Shown: piece by piece, positions 44,791-53,298 of the stretch
How positions within the stretch are numbered: the first letter of the stretch is position 1
How the letters are laid out: every line of letters starts with the position of its first letter
DNA from: Longimicrobiales bacterium
GTDB taxonomy: Bacteria; Gemmatimonadota; Gemmatimonadetes; Longimicrobiales; Gaopeijiaceae
DNA length: 64,000 bases
Reading direction: 5' to 3'
Assembly: GCA_029245345.1 (NCBI GenBank)
Contig: JAQWPM010000006.1
Coordinates: 1-64,000 of the forward strand
Notes under the pieces: model-generated
Database searches by the model: none
What the model was told of the DNA's origin: nothing
Seen by the model: only the letters and a program-made list of their open reading frames with translations
Position numbers and translations under genes: made by a program

Positions 44791-46275
44791 TCAGCCACCA
44801 GCTGGTGGCGGCAGCTCCGCGACGAGTCGCATCGAAGCCGTGAGTTCCTCAAGCTGGAAGTGCGGCTTGAGGTAGACGGTAGCCGCGTAGCTTCCCGGCT
44901 TACCTGCAATCTCGACCACATCTACACGTCCTTCACTGAGCGGGTAGGAGGCCTTCGCCGACTGCGGTGCATCATCGTTGATGAGCACATAGTCGGCGAT
45001 CCAACGGTTCAGGAACGTCTCGACATTCCCACGCGTCATGAAGCTTCCAACCTTATCACGCATTATTACCTTCAGATAATGTGCGAAGCGGGAGGCTGCC
45101 ATGACGTACGGAAGCTGTGCCGAGATACGCGCGTTCGCATTGGCCTGTGGCGTGTTGTACACCATTGGCTTCTGCGCCGATGCGCCACCGAAGAATGCCG
45201 CATAGTCGGTCCCCTGACAGTGACACAGTGAGATGAAGCCAAGGTCGTTCAGCTCTTTCTCACGACGATCAGTGATCGCGATTTCGGTCGGGCACTTCAG
45301 CGCGACGTCACCTTCGTCCGTCTTGAAGGTGTGCGCCGGCAGGCCTTCGACCATACCGCCACCTTCTACGCCACGGATTGCCGCTGTCCAGCCGTAAAGC
45401 GAGAAAGCGTTGGTGATCCGCTCACCGAGGGCCCATGCTGCGTTCCCCCAGAGGTACTTCTGGTGGTCCCGTCCATCGACTTCCTCGACGAAGTTGAAGC
45501 CGTCAACCGGCTTCGTGTCGGGGCCGTACGGAAGGCGCATGAGGATGTGCGGAAGCACGAGCGAGACGTATCGCGAATCCTCAGTTGCACGGAACGAGTT
45601 CCACTTGATCAACTCAGAGCTCTCGAAAACCTTCGCGAGATCGCGAGGTGCACCGAGACGGGTGTAGCTCTGGAGGTCGAACATCTTGGGGCTTGCCGCC
45701 GCAATCATCGGGGCATGGGCCGCCGCTGCTACGTTCGAGAGCTTCTCGAGTAGCGCGATGTCCTGTGGGTGACGACCGAACTCAAAGTCGGCCAAGAGGC
45801 AGCTGTACGGGTTACCACCGAAGGTGCCGTATTCCTCTTCGTAGAGGAGTTTGAACAGCCGACTTTGGTCGAACTCGACAGCCTTGTCGAGGTCGTCCTG
45901 AATTTCCTTCTGGCTGGCAGCCAAGACACGGATCTTCAGTCGTGCGCCCGTCTCGGAATTCGAGATCAAGTGCGACAGTCCGCGCCAGCTTCCTTCAAGT
46001 TCTTGGAAATCCGGACTGTGCATGATCTCGTTGAGCTGGTCGCTCAGGAGTTCATCAATTCGAGCAATGCGCTCGTTAATCATTGCTGCCGAGTCCGAAG
46101 ACACGGTGATCTCTTCCGAAAGAATCTGGTTGGCGAACTCACCGACCAAATTCTTTGCATGCTCGGCCTGGGCGTCGTCCTGCGCCATGTTGCCCTCGGA
46201 AATGATCCGGTCGAGGATACTCATGTCCTCGGTCGCAGCGCCCCCTCCTTCGGAGGCCGCTTGTTCTTTTGCCAT
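44791..46275 (-). CDS. tssC: T6SS sheath large subunit TssC (VipB)
   Basis: The 494-residue product has a short polar N-terminus (MAKEQAASEGGG), an Asp/Glu-rich segment and the helical part AKNLVGEFANQILSEEITVS, then IDELLSDQLNEIMHSPDFQELEGSWRGLSHLI, the family's hallmark. Later motifs are YSCLLADFEFG, NAAWALGERI, DRREKELNDLGFISLCHCQGTDYAAFFG and YRNWDYVLI-like NRWIADYVLINDDAP. It forms the contractile sheath with TssB. The start ATG 46275 has AGAGAGGG four bases upstream; the frame extends upstream into tssB but without a ribosome site. Bases 46003-46170 are partly duplicated inside tssM. Confidence 0.97.
   Translation of the reverse strand: MAKEQAASEGGGAATEDMSILDRIISEGNMAQDDAQAEHAKNLVGEFANQILSEEITVSSDSAAMINERIARIDELLSDQLNEIMHSPDFQELEGSWRGLSHLISNSETGARLKIRVLAASQKEIQDDLDKAVEFDQSRLFKLLYEEEYGTFGGNPYSCLLADFEFGRHPQDIALLEKLSNVAAAAHAPMIAAASPKMFDLQSYTRLGAPRDLAKVFESSELIKWNSFRATEDSRYVSLVLPHILMRLPYGPDTKPVDGFNFVEEVDGRDHQKYLWGNAAWALGERITNAFSLYGWTAAIRGVEGGGMVEGLPAHTFKTDEGDVALKCPTEIAITDRREKELNDLGFISLCHCQGTDYAAFFGGASAQKPMVYNTPQANANARISAQLPYVMAASRFAHYLKVIMRDKVGSFMTRGNVETFLNRWIADYVLINDDAPQSAKASYPLSEGRVDVVEIAGKPGSYAATVYLKPHFQLEELTASMRLVAELPPPAGG
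46003..46170 (-). repeat. tssC segment that is duplicated in tssM (donor copy)
   Basis: This block encodes TssC residues of about 37-92. It aligns without gaps to 51302-51469 at about 149 of 168 bases. The block here is part of the conserved TssC fold, so this copy is presumably the source. Confidence 0.9.
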
Positions 46276-46342
46276 CTGACCCTCTCTAGATCTAATGTTG
46301 TGACGTTTACGTTTCTGGTCGCTTGAAGTCGGACACCGGAAA

Positions 46343-46855
46343 TTACTCGGCGTCGTCCTCGGCCGGAGCCGTCGCTTCCTGGATCTCCTTGAGGCCATCC
46401 GTGTTCTCGACAATCTCGATCAGTAGGCGATCGAGGTCGTCGTTACCATCGAGCTTAGCGCGGAGGTCGCTCAGACGCTGACGCGCCTCGAACAGCTTCC
46501 GAAGTGGCTCGACCTGCTGAACTACGGATACCGGATCAAAGTCCTCCATCGACTCGAAATTCAGCTCGACGTTGAACTTGCTGTCTTCGTCGGTGAGCTG
46601 ATTGTCGACCTGGAACGCGAGACGCGGGCCGACTGACTTCATGACATCATTGAAGTTGTCACGGTCGACCTGGACGAACTTGCGCTCTTTCATCGGAGCG
46701 GGTGCTTCGGCGGGCTTGCCTGCCAGATCAGAAATCACGCCCATGACGAAGGGGAGTTCCTTCTTCTGGATCGCGTCCCCGATCTCGACGTCGTACGTAA
46801 TCTGCACCCTGGGCGGGCGCACTCGGTCCAGCGTATGCTGCGTGCTTTCTGCCAT
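46343..46855 (-). CDS. tssB: T6SS sheath small subunit TssB (VipA)
   Basis: The 170-residue product shows VQITYDVEIGDAIQKKELPFVMGVISDLAG and MKERKFVQVDRDNFNDVMKSVGPRLAFQVDNQL, then LNFESMEDFDPVSVVQQVEPL, all matching TssB. It ends with a long helix that pairs with TssC in the sheath. It is 67 bp upstream of tssC. No separate promoter is clear. Confidence 0.97.
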   Translation of the reverse strand: MAESTQHTLDRVRPPRVQITYDVEIGDAIQKKELPFVMGVISDLAGKPAEAPAPMKERKFVQVDRDNFNDVMKSVGPRLAFQVDNQLTDEDSKFNVELNFESMEDFDPVSVVQQVEPLRKLFEARQRLSDLRAKLDGNDDLDRLLIEIVENTDGLKEIQEATAPAEDDAE

Positions 46856-46967
46856 GGTTATCTCCTCACCATCGGCCAGGATTGAAAACGGGGCGGGTCG
46901 TAATCACGATCCGTGCCTCGTAAGTCCGGGAGGGCTTTCCTCACCGGTTTGTTAGCCGCTTCAGCGT

Positions 46968-48077
46968 TCATTCTTCTTCGACTCCTTGGTCGATTCCGAG
47001 GAACGTGAACAGCGCCTCCAGATTAAGTCCTTTCCGAACGAATTCGCGTAACAAGTCATCGAGGGTCTTGTCACCCCACGAGACTGCTTTCATCACTAAA
47101 TAAGGCGTCGGGCTGTGAGGCTCGACTTGCTTCAGATACCGTGCTGCATTGAGCAGCACCTGGTAGGCCTCCTGCCGACTGCGGATCGCACCCGATTCGG
47201 CGACGGACGGTACGTTGCCAGACGAAACGGATGCTGGCTCGCTGCCTTCCTCCTCCTTCGTATCCACTGGTACCTCCACGATGTCGGGTCTGAAGCTCCC
47301 TTCTTTCATCACTACGCTGATCCAGGTCAGGATCTCTGCGAGTCCTTCCCTGAATCGAACCAAGCTCGGGGATTCGTCTCCCAGCCTGTCATCCAAAAAG
47401 CTCTCTAATGCCCGCGTCGTTTCGATCGCGTCCTCAAGTACAGCTGAGGTGTCACGGAAGAACGACTCCGGCGTCTTCCGGCAAAGCCCCCGAAACGACT
47501 CGATGCTGTGAGACTCGGCGATCTCCGCCTTGAGTTCCTCATCATCGGGGCTTCGGGCCCCTACCTTGTCGAGCCACAAGGCTCGATTCCACTCATCCCA
47601 CGTCGCCTCAGAGCTCTGGTCAGTCTGTGGATCCACCACAACCAGCTGTCCGAATGAAGCGGGTACTTTCTCGTTGATCCAGACGAAAGGAGCAATCCGG
47701 AAGTCGATCCCCTGCGAAATCTCGGGGTGGACCATCTCCCAATAACTCTCCGACAACTGGAGCAGCACTTCCATCCCACGCCGTAGCCCGGGCAACCCTT
47801 CTAGATGGAGCCATGACTCCATGAGCCATGCCGCAATCTGAAGGTCCTTCGTTTCTTGAATCAGAGCATCTTCGCAGAGTTGCCTGACCTCCTTCCAATT
47901 CGCCGACTTTAGGTCCCGATCCCAAATCCCCCGGGTCGCGACCGAGTCGTCCGCTCGTCTCGCATCCTTGATGCGATCGTAAATCTCATCGTACTGCAAT
48001 GAACGACCCGATGGGTCCGCCCCGGGAACGGGACGCAGGAGCGCCTCAAGGGCGACCACCTGTTGTTCGGCGATCAT
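46968..48077 (-). CDS. tssA: T6SS protein TssA (ImpA-type)
   Basis: The 369-residue product has the N-terminal ImpA_N domain (LLRPVPGADPSGRSLQYDEIYDRIKDARRAD, W-x-x-V-x-x-L segment NWKEVRQLCEDAL, LLQLSESYWEMVHPE) and a short C-terminal helical domain with SRQEAYQVLLNAARYLKQVEPHSPTPYLVMKAVSW, a typical TssA ending. TssA primes tube-sheath polymerisation. It is the first gene of the second leftward transcription unit, with a promoter at 48163-48191. Confidence 0.95.
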   Translation of the reverse strand: MIAEQQVVALEALLRPVPGADPSGRSLQYDEIYDRIKDARRADDSVATRGIWDRDLKSANWKEVRQLCEDALIQETKDLQIAAWLMESWLHLEGLPGLRRGMEVLLQLSESYWEMVHPEISQGIDFRIAPFVWINEKVPASFGQLVVVDPQTDQSSEATWDEWNRALWLDKVGARSPDDEELKAEIAESHSIESFRGLCRKTPESFFRDTSAVLEDAIETTRALESFLDDRLGDESPSLVRFREGLAEILTWISVVMKEGSFRPDIVEVPVDTKEEEGSEPASVSSGNVPSVAESGAIRSRQEAYQVLLNAARYLKQVEPHSPTPYLVMKAVSWGDKTLDDLLREFVRKGLNLEALFTFLGIDQGVEEE

Positions 48078-48162
48078 TTAGTCGTCAGAGCTCACTTTAG
48101 TGTCTTCCAGCAGCCGCAATTCTTCGGCGAAAAAAAACTACCCCGTTGGAGGGGGGACAACA

Positions 48163-48191
48163 TTATCCGACAAGGGACGCTCGCGCGCAAG
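48163..48191 (-). promoter_or_regulatory. Probable sigma70-type promoter for tssA operon
   Basis: On the minus strand, TTGCGC (48191-48186) is followed after 17 bp by GATAAT (48168-48163), matching 4 of 6 and 5 of 6 consensus bases. It lies about 85-115 bp upstream of the tssA start in the longest non-coding gap inside the T6SS block. An A-rich run (48131-48138) is between it and tssA. Confidence 0.55.
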
Positions 48192-48259
48192 GAATTCCGA
48201 CTACATACGTTTCTGGGTTGCGCCAAATGTTCCTGAAGTCGGGCAGGGCCTGCGGCTAC

Positions 48260-51200
48260 TTATCGACCCGCGGGTGGGGGCGGGCGAGTCGGAAAACGAG
48301 GAAAGATGACGGTTCCGCCACCTGTTGAGGGAGTCAGTCCGAGTTGAATGAAAACGCTCGCGAGCCCATCAACCGGATCTGCTGTCTCAGACACCGCGTC
48401 CCGGGCCCTGGTGACGATTCTGGGATTGACCGTGGAACGGTCGACGATTGGATCGCCGGTCAGTGCCGCAGCGTCAGGACGGTGCTCCATGAGAAGCCTG
48501 AGCAGCGCCCACGGTCCAGCGTACCGCCACGTGACGGTTGCGTCGTCCACAGAGATTGCCTGACTCGCGGATTGACGAACAGGGCGCCGCGCAGACTCTG
48601 ACGCCCACGTCAGACTCAGCGCAACAACATCGCCCACTCGCCATGTGCTCTCTCCGACTCCGCCGGCGCCTTGGTAGGTCACCGCTTGGCCGGCTAGGCT
48701 CAAGCGCCATTCGACGATCTGGTCGGCTCGAAGCTCGGAATCCCGGTTCGTCCTCATTTGGGTTCGGACGTCCAGGGCGCCGGGGACTCCTTCTTCGTTC
48801 GGCAATACCACCGGACCGAGAAGTGCTCGGATCTCCACCATTTGGCGGAAGAAGTCGACGGGCACTACATCGTCCAGGAGAGTCTGCACAACCGTGATGG
48901 GGTCTCCGTCGAGCGGGGCAGTGACCTGGTCCCATAGTTCGAGGAACTCCAACACGGACTCGACGTCGGCATCCGGCGCATCCGGCCGCGTGTCCAGGTC
49001 GGCGAACGGGAATCGGCCAGCCAACCGTTCGCCGTGGAACTGGGCGAGCTGGTTGTACCCGCCTAAGAGAGCCATCCGGGCCAAGTCACGGCACCGGTCT
49101 GCGAGCGACGTTCTCAACTGACGCTCGACCGACCCGAAGTAGCTTTGGGATGGTGCTCCGCTCTCAGTCACACCGCCCGAGCCGCACTGAGACAGTGTGG
49201 CGATCCCCATGTCCTGTCGGACGAACTGCTCCATCGCGTCCAGCTCGTTCCCCGGGGCCTTGTTCTCGTGCTCGTCTAGGGTGCGCACAATGGTGCGCCA
49301 GCGCTGAATGAGGTTGTCCGTGCCAGGTGCGATTCGCCGGCCGTCGTAGCGGAGAAGCTCTGTAACGGGCGGGAGGGCGAGATATCCCAACACGGGTGCG
49401 GCATACTCAGCTAGCATCTTCAGTGACTGTCGCTGCTGGGCCAGATAGGCTTCGAGCCCGGCCGCGTCGGGTACTCCGAAACCGACCAGAGAGGCAGGCC
49501 GGGTACCACGCCACACAGCGAGGTTTCCGTTCACCGGCTCATATAGACGGGCGCTGCTCAGAAGCATGTCGATTTCGCTGAGCAGGTCGGAAGCTTCGAG
49601 GATGATGGCCTCGGCCACGGCGGTCCCGGCAGGAGTCCCACCGACTTGCTCGTCCATCTCCAACATTCCGACGAGTCTGCGCGCGGCCTGATCGAATCCC
49701 GCCAGGCGAGCCTGGAGTTCCTCCTCCTGCCACGCCCGGCCTTCGCCTCCGACACTCACCTCGAACGTCATCGCCCGGCTTAAGGACCACCGCACGCGCT
49801 CCTCGAGGGAGCGACCCGCCACGCCTAGGGCCAATCCGCGGAGCTCCGGCGGGACTCCTGTGGAGGTATCCCCGCGAGCGGCCTGGTATTCAGCGAAGTA
49901 GCCGAGAGCTTCTTCCAGGGGACCCATGTTCCAGGTCGGCCGGCCGCCCAGCATGGGTTGCGGAGGGCCGCCCACGCCGCCTATAGGAGCCATGAAGCCA
50001 CGGTTGAGTAGGCTGGCCAGCGCTATGCGGAGCGCACCGAGGCGCGGGGCCAGGTCGATGCGAGTGCCACTGCTTGGCGCTACCCGACCGGTGGAGTCCG
50101 CCTGGACTGGCAGTGATCTCGACAGGAGGGCCAGCCCGTTAGAAAGCTCTGTTAGGTGCCGCCTCCGTGTCGCATCGAAGGCCTGCGTGAAGAGGGTTTG
50201 GAAAGCGGCTCGGTCCATCAGGTCTGGATTCACCGGAATAGAATCGAGCATGACCTGGAGCACAGGGACGAGGGGAGCTTCGGTATCGAACCACATGCTG
50301 TCCGAAGACACCAGAAGGTCATGGACCTGCCCGACATCTTGCCAAAGTTGGCGTAGGTCGGACGCGGTGAATGCCGGATTGGACGCTCCAGCGAAAAAAC
50401 TTTGTTTGAGCCCCTCCACCGCATTAAGGAGGCGCTGGTAAAAACGTTCCAGCAAGAAGGTCGCGGATTCGGTTGCTCTGACTTCGAAGCCCGCCCAATC
50501 AGCTGTGCCGACCGGGAGTACCGATGCACCTGCTAGGCCGGCGCGATAGAATTCGTCGTTTTCGAAGAAGTCCTGCGGTAGCTGGGTTTCGTAGTACCAG
50601 AAGAAGAGATCTGCGAAGACCTGGAGTTCTCCCGCCCCGAGGGCCGAAAGCCGATTGAAGCGGTCGGCGTTCTCCAGGAATTGCCCGATTTCGCTCAGGT
50701 ATCCGACCAGCACTTCGTACTCCTGGAACCGATTGGTCATTCGGACCAACTGATCCGAATCATCCAGTGGGATCCGGCCACCCAGTGTCAATGCCCACTG
50801 TTTGTCGGTCATCGTGTCGGCCCACTCGGTGATGCCTGTTCGGAAGGTCGGCAAGATTACGTCTTGGAACCCCTCCGTCATGTTGTCCTGGATGTGCTGG
50901 TCCAGGTCGTCAAAAAACGAAGTCGGTAGGAAGACAGACCTGAATGGGCCAGCTTCCAAGCTCGACATTTGCTCAAGAAGGGAGCGCACGGCTCTCTCTT
51001 CAGCGGCCTGCGACAATCCTGCTTGATCCTCGCCGAAGTGTTCGGTGATGCTGGTCCCGACCGAGTCGAGCAACTCGATCAGTGGGCCAGCGTCGCGTCG
51101 GAGTGACGCCTGCCCGAAGAACATCCCAGGAAGGCCCACCAGCACGAGAAGAGCTGCCGCGACCTGGATCCAGCGAATGGCTCGGTTTCGGTCTAGGAAT

Positions 51201-52513
51201 CCCTTGGCAAAGCCTCGTGCCAATCCTCGTTCTGGGAAGATCTTCTGAGTGAAGAGGCGGCTGGAGAAAACCGATTCCTCGTGATGCTCTTCCACAACTG
51301 ATTTGAAGTCCTGACGATGCATGATCTCGTTGAGCTGATCGCTCAGGAGTTCATCCATTTGAGCAATGCGCTCGTTGGACATTGCTGCCGAGTCCGAAGA
51401 CACGGTGGTCTCTTCCGAAAGAACTTGGTTGTCGAACTCCCCGGCCAAATTCTTTGGATGCTCGGCCTCAACCTGTTCGCCCTTCTCGACCATCCCGGAG
51501 AAGTAGACACCTCGGAGGAAGAAGCTCTCGTGGTAGGCGCTGTCCTCGAATACCTCTGCGAGGATGGTGCGCGTAGCCCAGCGGAGTTCGTCGGCGACGT
51601 CCGGAAAGCGGAAGACGGCGTCGGCGTCTGCGAGTTGGGTGCGGGAAGCGAGGACTTCAGTGGACCGGTCTCTCAGGGAATCGGCGATCCCGTCGAGCGC
51701 CTCGTCCACCCACTCCTCCCTGAACGAAGCTTCCAGCGAGTATGGACTCGACCAGCCGAAGATGTCTTGATGGAAACGGCGAGGGACGGCGTTGACGAAA
51801 CTGGAGAATCCGGGGAGGCGATCGGCCTGCGTCAGGAGGACGTAGACGGGAAATCGGACCCCCAGTTCGGCCTGAGCTTCGCGCAGACGGCGGAACAGGG
51901 CTCCGCCGATCTCACGGAGTTCTTCTTTTGAACGGCCGCGCCAGGATCGAAGGTCTGCTGCGGATAGCGTCAGGACCACGCCGTCGATAGGCCGTTCGGG
52001 GCGGTGTCGTTTTAGGAGCGCCAGCAGCCGTTGCCAGCCCCTCTCGTCTGAAGTCAGGTCCTTCTTGAGGACCACGCTCCCGGTGACGTCGAGCACCACG
52101 CCGCCGTCAAAGAAGTGCCACCCTACCGTGTGGCTGGCCGCCGAAAGGTCTGCATTGCCCTGGACTCGACGCGGCAGGGGGATCTGCCGAAGGAAGGTGC
52201 TGTTCCCACTGCCGGTGGGCCCCAGCATCATGTACCAGGGGATGCGATAGCGGTAGCCGGCGCCGGAGGTGACGCCGCGAAGCGTTTTCATGCCACGTCG
52301 GAACGACAGCTCCAAGTCAGCGGCCTGCGTCATGGACGCAATCGGAGCAGGCATCTCCTCGGGAGCCTTAACTGTCTTGGATTTCTCGTCCGGCTTTTCT
52401 CGCGAGCGCCTGAGCACGATCACGATGAACACCACGACCGCGATCACCGTGATGATGAGCACGGCCAGTACGGTCCTGAAGTGCTCGGTCAGGAAGTTCA
52501 GGATCTCGGTCAC
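48260..52513 (-). CDS. tssM: T6SS inner-membrane protein TssM with a TssC-like insertion and altered Walker A
   Basis: The 1417-residue product has an N-terminal helix (TVLAVLIITVIAVVVFIVIVL), a cytoplasmic NTPase-like domain with MLGPTGSGNSTFLRQIPLP at about residue 97, and a second helix near RWIQVAAALLVLVGLPGMFFG (about residue 430). A long periplasmic region extends to the end. The Walker A lysine is Asn (N104), and the switch-like D-T-A-G-x-x of TssM is DVTGSV, so nucleotide hydrolysis is probably lost. Residues of about 348-404 copy TssC 37-92 and sit in the linker after FLRGVYF. The start overlaps tssL by 4 bp. TssM connects TssL and TssJ across the envelope. Confidence 0.95.
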   Translation of the reverse strand: MTEILNFLTEHFRTVLAVLIITVIAVVVFIVIVLRRSREKPDEKSKTVKAPEEMPAPIASMTQAADLELSFRRGMKTLRGVTSGAGYRYRIPWYMMLGPTGSGNSTFLRQIPLPRRVQGNADLSAASHTVGWHFFDGGVVLDVTGSVVLKKDLTSDERGWQRLLALLKRHRPERPIDGVVLTLSAADLRSWRGRSKEELREIGGALFRRLREAQAELGVRFPVYVLLTQADRLPGFSSFVNAVPRRFHQDIFGWSSPYSLEASFREEWVDEALDGIADSLRDRSTEVLASRTQLADADAVFRFPDVADELRWATRTILAEVFEDSAYHESFFLRGVYFSGMVEKGEQVEAEHPKNLAGEFDNQVLSEETTVSSDSAAMSNERIAQMDELLSDQLNEIMHRQDFKSVVEEHHEESVFSSRLFTQKIFPERGLARGFAKGFLDRNRAIRWIQVAAALLVLVGLPGMFFGQASLRRDAGPLIELLDSVGTSITEHFGEDQAGLSQAAEERAVRSLLEQMSSLEAGPFRSVFLPTSFFDDLDQHIQDNMTEGFQDVILPTFRTGITEWADTMTDKQWALTLGGRIPLDDSDQLVRMTNRFQEYEVLVGYLSEIGQFLENADRFNRLSALGAGELQVFADLFFWYYETQLPQDFFENDEFYRAGLAGASVLPVGTADWAGFEVRATESATFLLERFYQRLLNAVEGLKQSFFAGASNPAFTASDLRQLWQDVGQVHDLLVSSDSMWFDTEAPLVPVLQVMLDSIPVNPDLMDRAAFQTLFTQAFDATRRRHLTELSNGLALLSRSLPVQADSTGRVAPSSGTRIDLAPRLGALRIALASLLNRGFMAPIGGVGGPPQPMLGGRPTWNMGPLEEALGYFAEYQAARGDTSTGVPPELRGLALGVAGRSLEERVRWSLSRAMTFEVSVGGEGRAWQEEELQARLAGFDQAARRLVGMLEMDEQVGGTPAGTAVAEAIILEASDLLSEIDMLLSSARLYEPVNGNLAVWRGTRPASLVGFGVPDAAGLEAYLAQQRQSLKMLAEYAAPVLGYLALPPVTELLRYDGRRIAPGTDNLIQRWRTIVRTLDEHENKAPGNELDAMEQFVRQDMGIATLSQCGSGGVTESGAPSQSYFGSVERQLRTSLADRCRDLARMALLGGYNQLAQFHGERLAGRFPFADLDTRPDAPDADVESVLEFLELWDQVTAPLDGDPITVVQTLLDDVVPVDFFRQMVEIRALLGPVVLPNEEGVPGALDVRTQMRTNRDSELRADQIVEWRLSLAGQAVTYQGAGGVGESTWRVGDVVALSLTWASESARRPVRQSASQAISVDDATVTWRYAGPWALLRLLMEHRPDAAALTGDPIVDRSTVNPRIVTRARDAVSETADPVDGLASVFIQLGLTPSTGGGTVIFPRFPTRPPPPAGR
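51302..51469 (-). repeat. tssC-derived segment inside tssM (recipient copy)
   Basis: In tssM this block keeps the tssC frame and encodes AEHPKNLAGEFDNQVLSEE, then SSDSAAM, and DELLSDQLNEIMH. About 149 of 168 bases match 46003-46170, with no indel. About 13 of 56 codons encode a different residue, so most base changes are non-synonymous. The flanks (GVYFSGMVEKGEQ before, FSSRLFTQKIFPERGLARGF after) are ordinary TssM. Confidence 0.9.
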
Positions 52514-53298
52514 CGGCCAGCCTCCGCCGTCGCGCGGGCTACATCGGCACTTACATCACGAATTCCCTGCGAGACGTCAGTCCAAACAAAATGGGAGAGG
52601 ACGAGATAGCTCCCGATCATGACAAGAAGGACCGCGACCCAGCGCCGCACCGGAGGCAGCCGCAGATTTTCGGTCGAAACGAGCGTGCTTTCCGTCGGTT
52701 GCGAAAACAGCGGATCGATATCGTCTGCGAGCGTTGTTCGGCCCCGGGTGACGAAGTTGAGGAGGCGGCGGCGAAGGCTTTGCAGGCCGCCGGAGTCGCG
52801 TGTGCCTCGATACTTGCCCAAAAAGCCGAGAGAGAGCGCGGAGAGGTAGATCCAAGCCATGTCCCAGTTGGCGTCGTCGCCCTCGGCGAGGAGTGCCTCC
52901 GCTCGTTCTAACACCTGTTCGCCTGCCACGTGGGAGCCGAACATGTGCGTCTCAAGGAGCTCGCGGGACCATGCCTCGCGTCCTTCCCACTCCATGTTTA
53001 CGAGGACCTCGTCAGCGAGTGAGGCCATGACGTACTGGGCCTCGTCCATCCAATCGATACCTTCTGGCCCGAGCGAACGTGTCAGCTCCCGAGCCTGTCC
53101 CTTGAGGAAGTCATGCAGGTGGGTACGCACGCGAGCCACAGCCTTGGAATGGGCGGCCGTGCGGTCTTCCGAGGCTTCACCGGCTCGTTTGGTGAAGTGC
53201 CACGGATCCGCCTCGATATCCGCCCCAATTTCAGAGAGGCTGGTGTAAAAATCCCGGAATGCGCTCGCCAGGATCCGATGCGACCACCCGTCGGTCAT
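52510..53298 (-). CDS. tssL: T6SS inner-membrane protein TssL (DotU-like)
   Basis: The 262-residue product has a cytoplasmic DotU domain with DEAQYVMASLADEVLVNMEWEGREAW and LETHMFGSHVAGEQVLERAEALL, both family signatures, and one C-terminal helix (VAVLLVMIGSYLVLSHFVW). It stops about 25 residues later, so it lacks the OmpA-like peptidoglycan-binding tail found in some TssL forms. It overlaps tssK and tssM by 4 bp each. Confidence 0.95.
   Translation of the reverse strand: MTDGWSHRILASAFRDFYTSLSEIGADIEADPWHFTKRAGEASEDRTAAHSKAVARVRTHLHDFLKGQARELTRSLGPEGIDWMDEAQYVMASLADEVLVNMEWEGREAWSRELLETHMFGSHVAGEQVLERAEALLAEGDDANWDMAWIYLSALSLGFLGKYRGTRDSGGLQSLRRRLLNFVTRGRTTLADDIDPLFSQPTESTLVSTENLRLPPVRRWVAVLLVMIGSYLVLSHFVWTDVSQGIRDVSADVARATAEAGR

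Noticed and set aside
46276-46413. Upstream extension of the tssC frame by 46 codons
   Set aside because: The extension overlaps tssB, is Arg-rich and has no ribosome site, whereas ATG 46275 has AGAGAGGG upstream.
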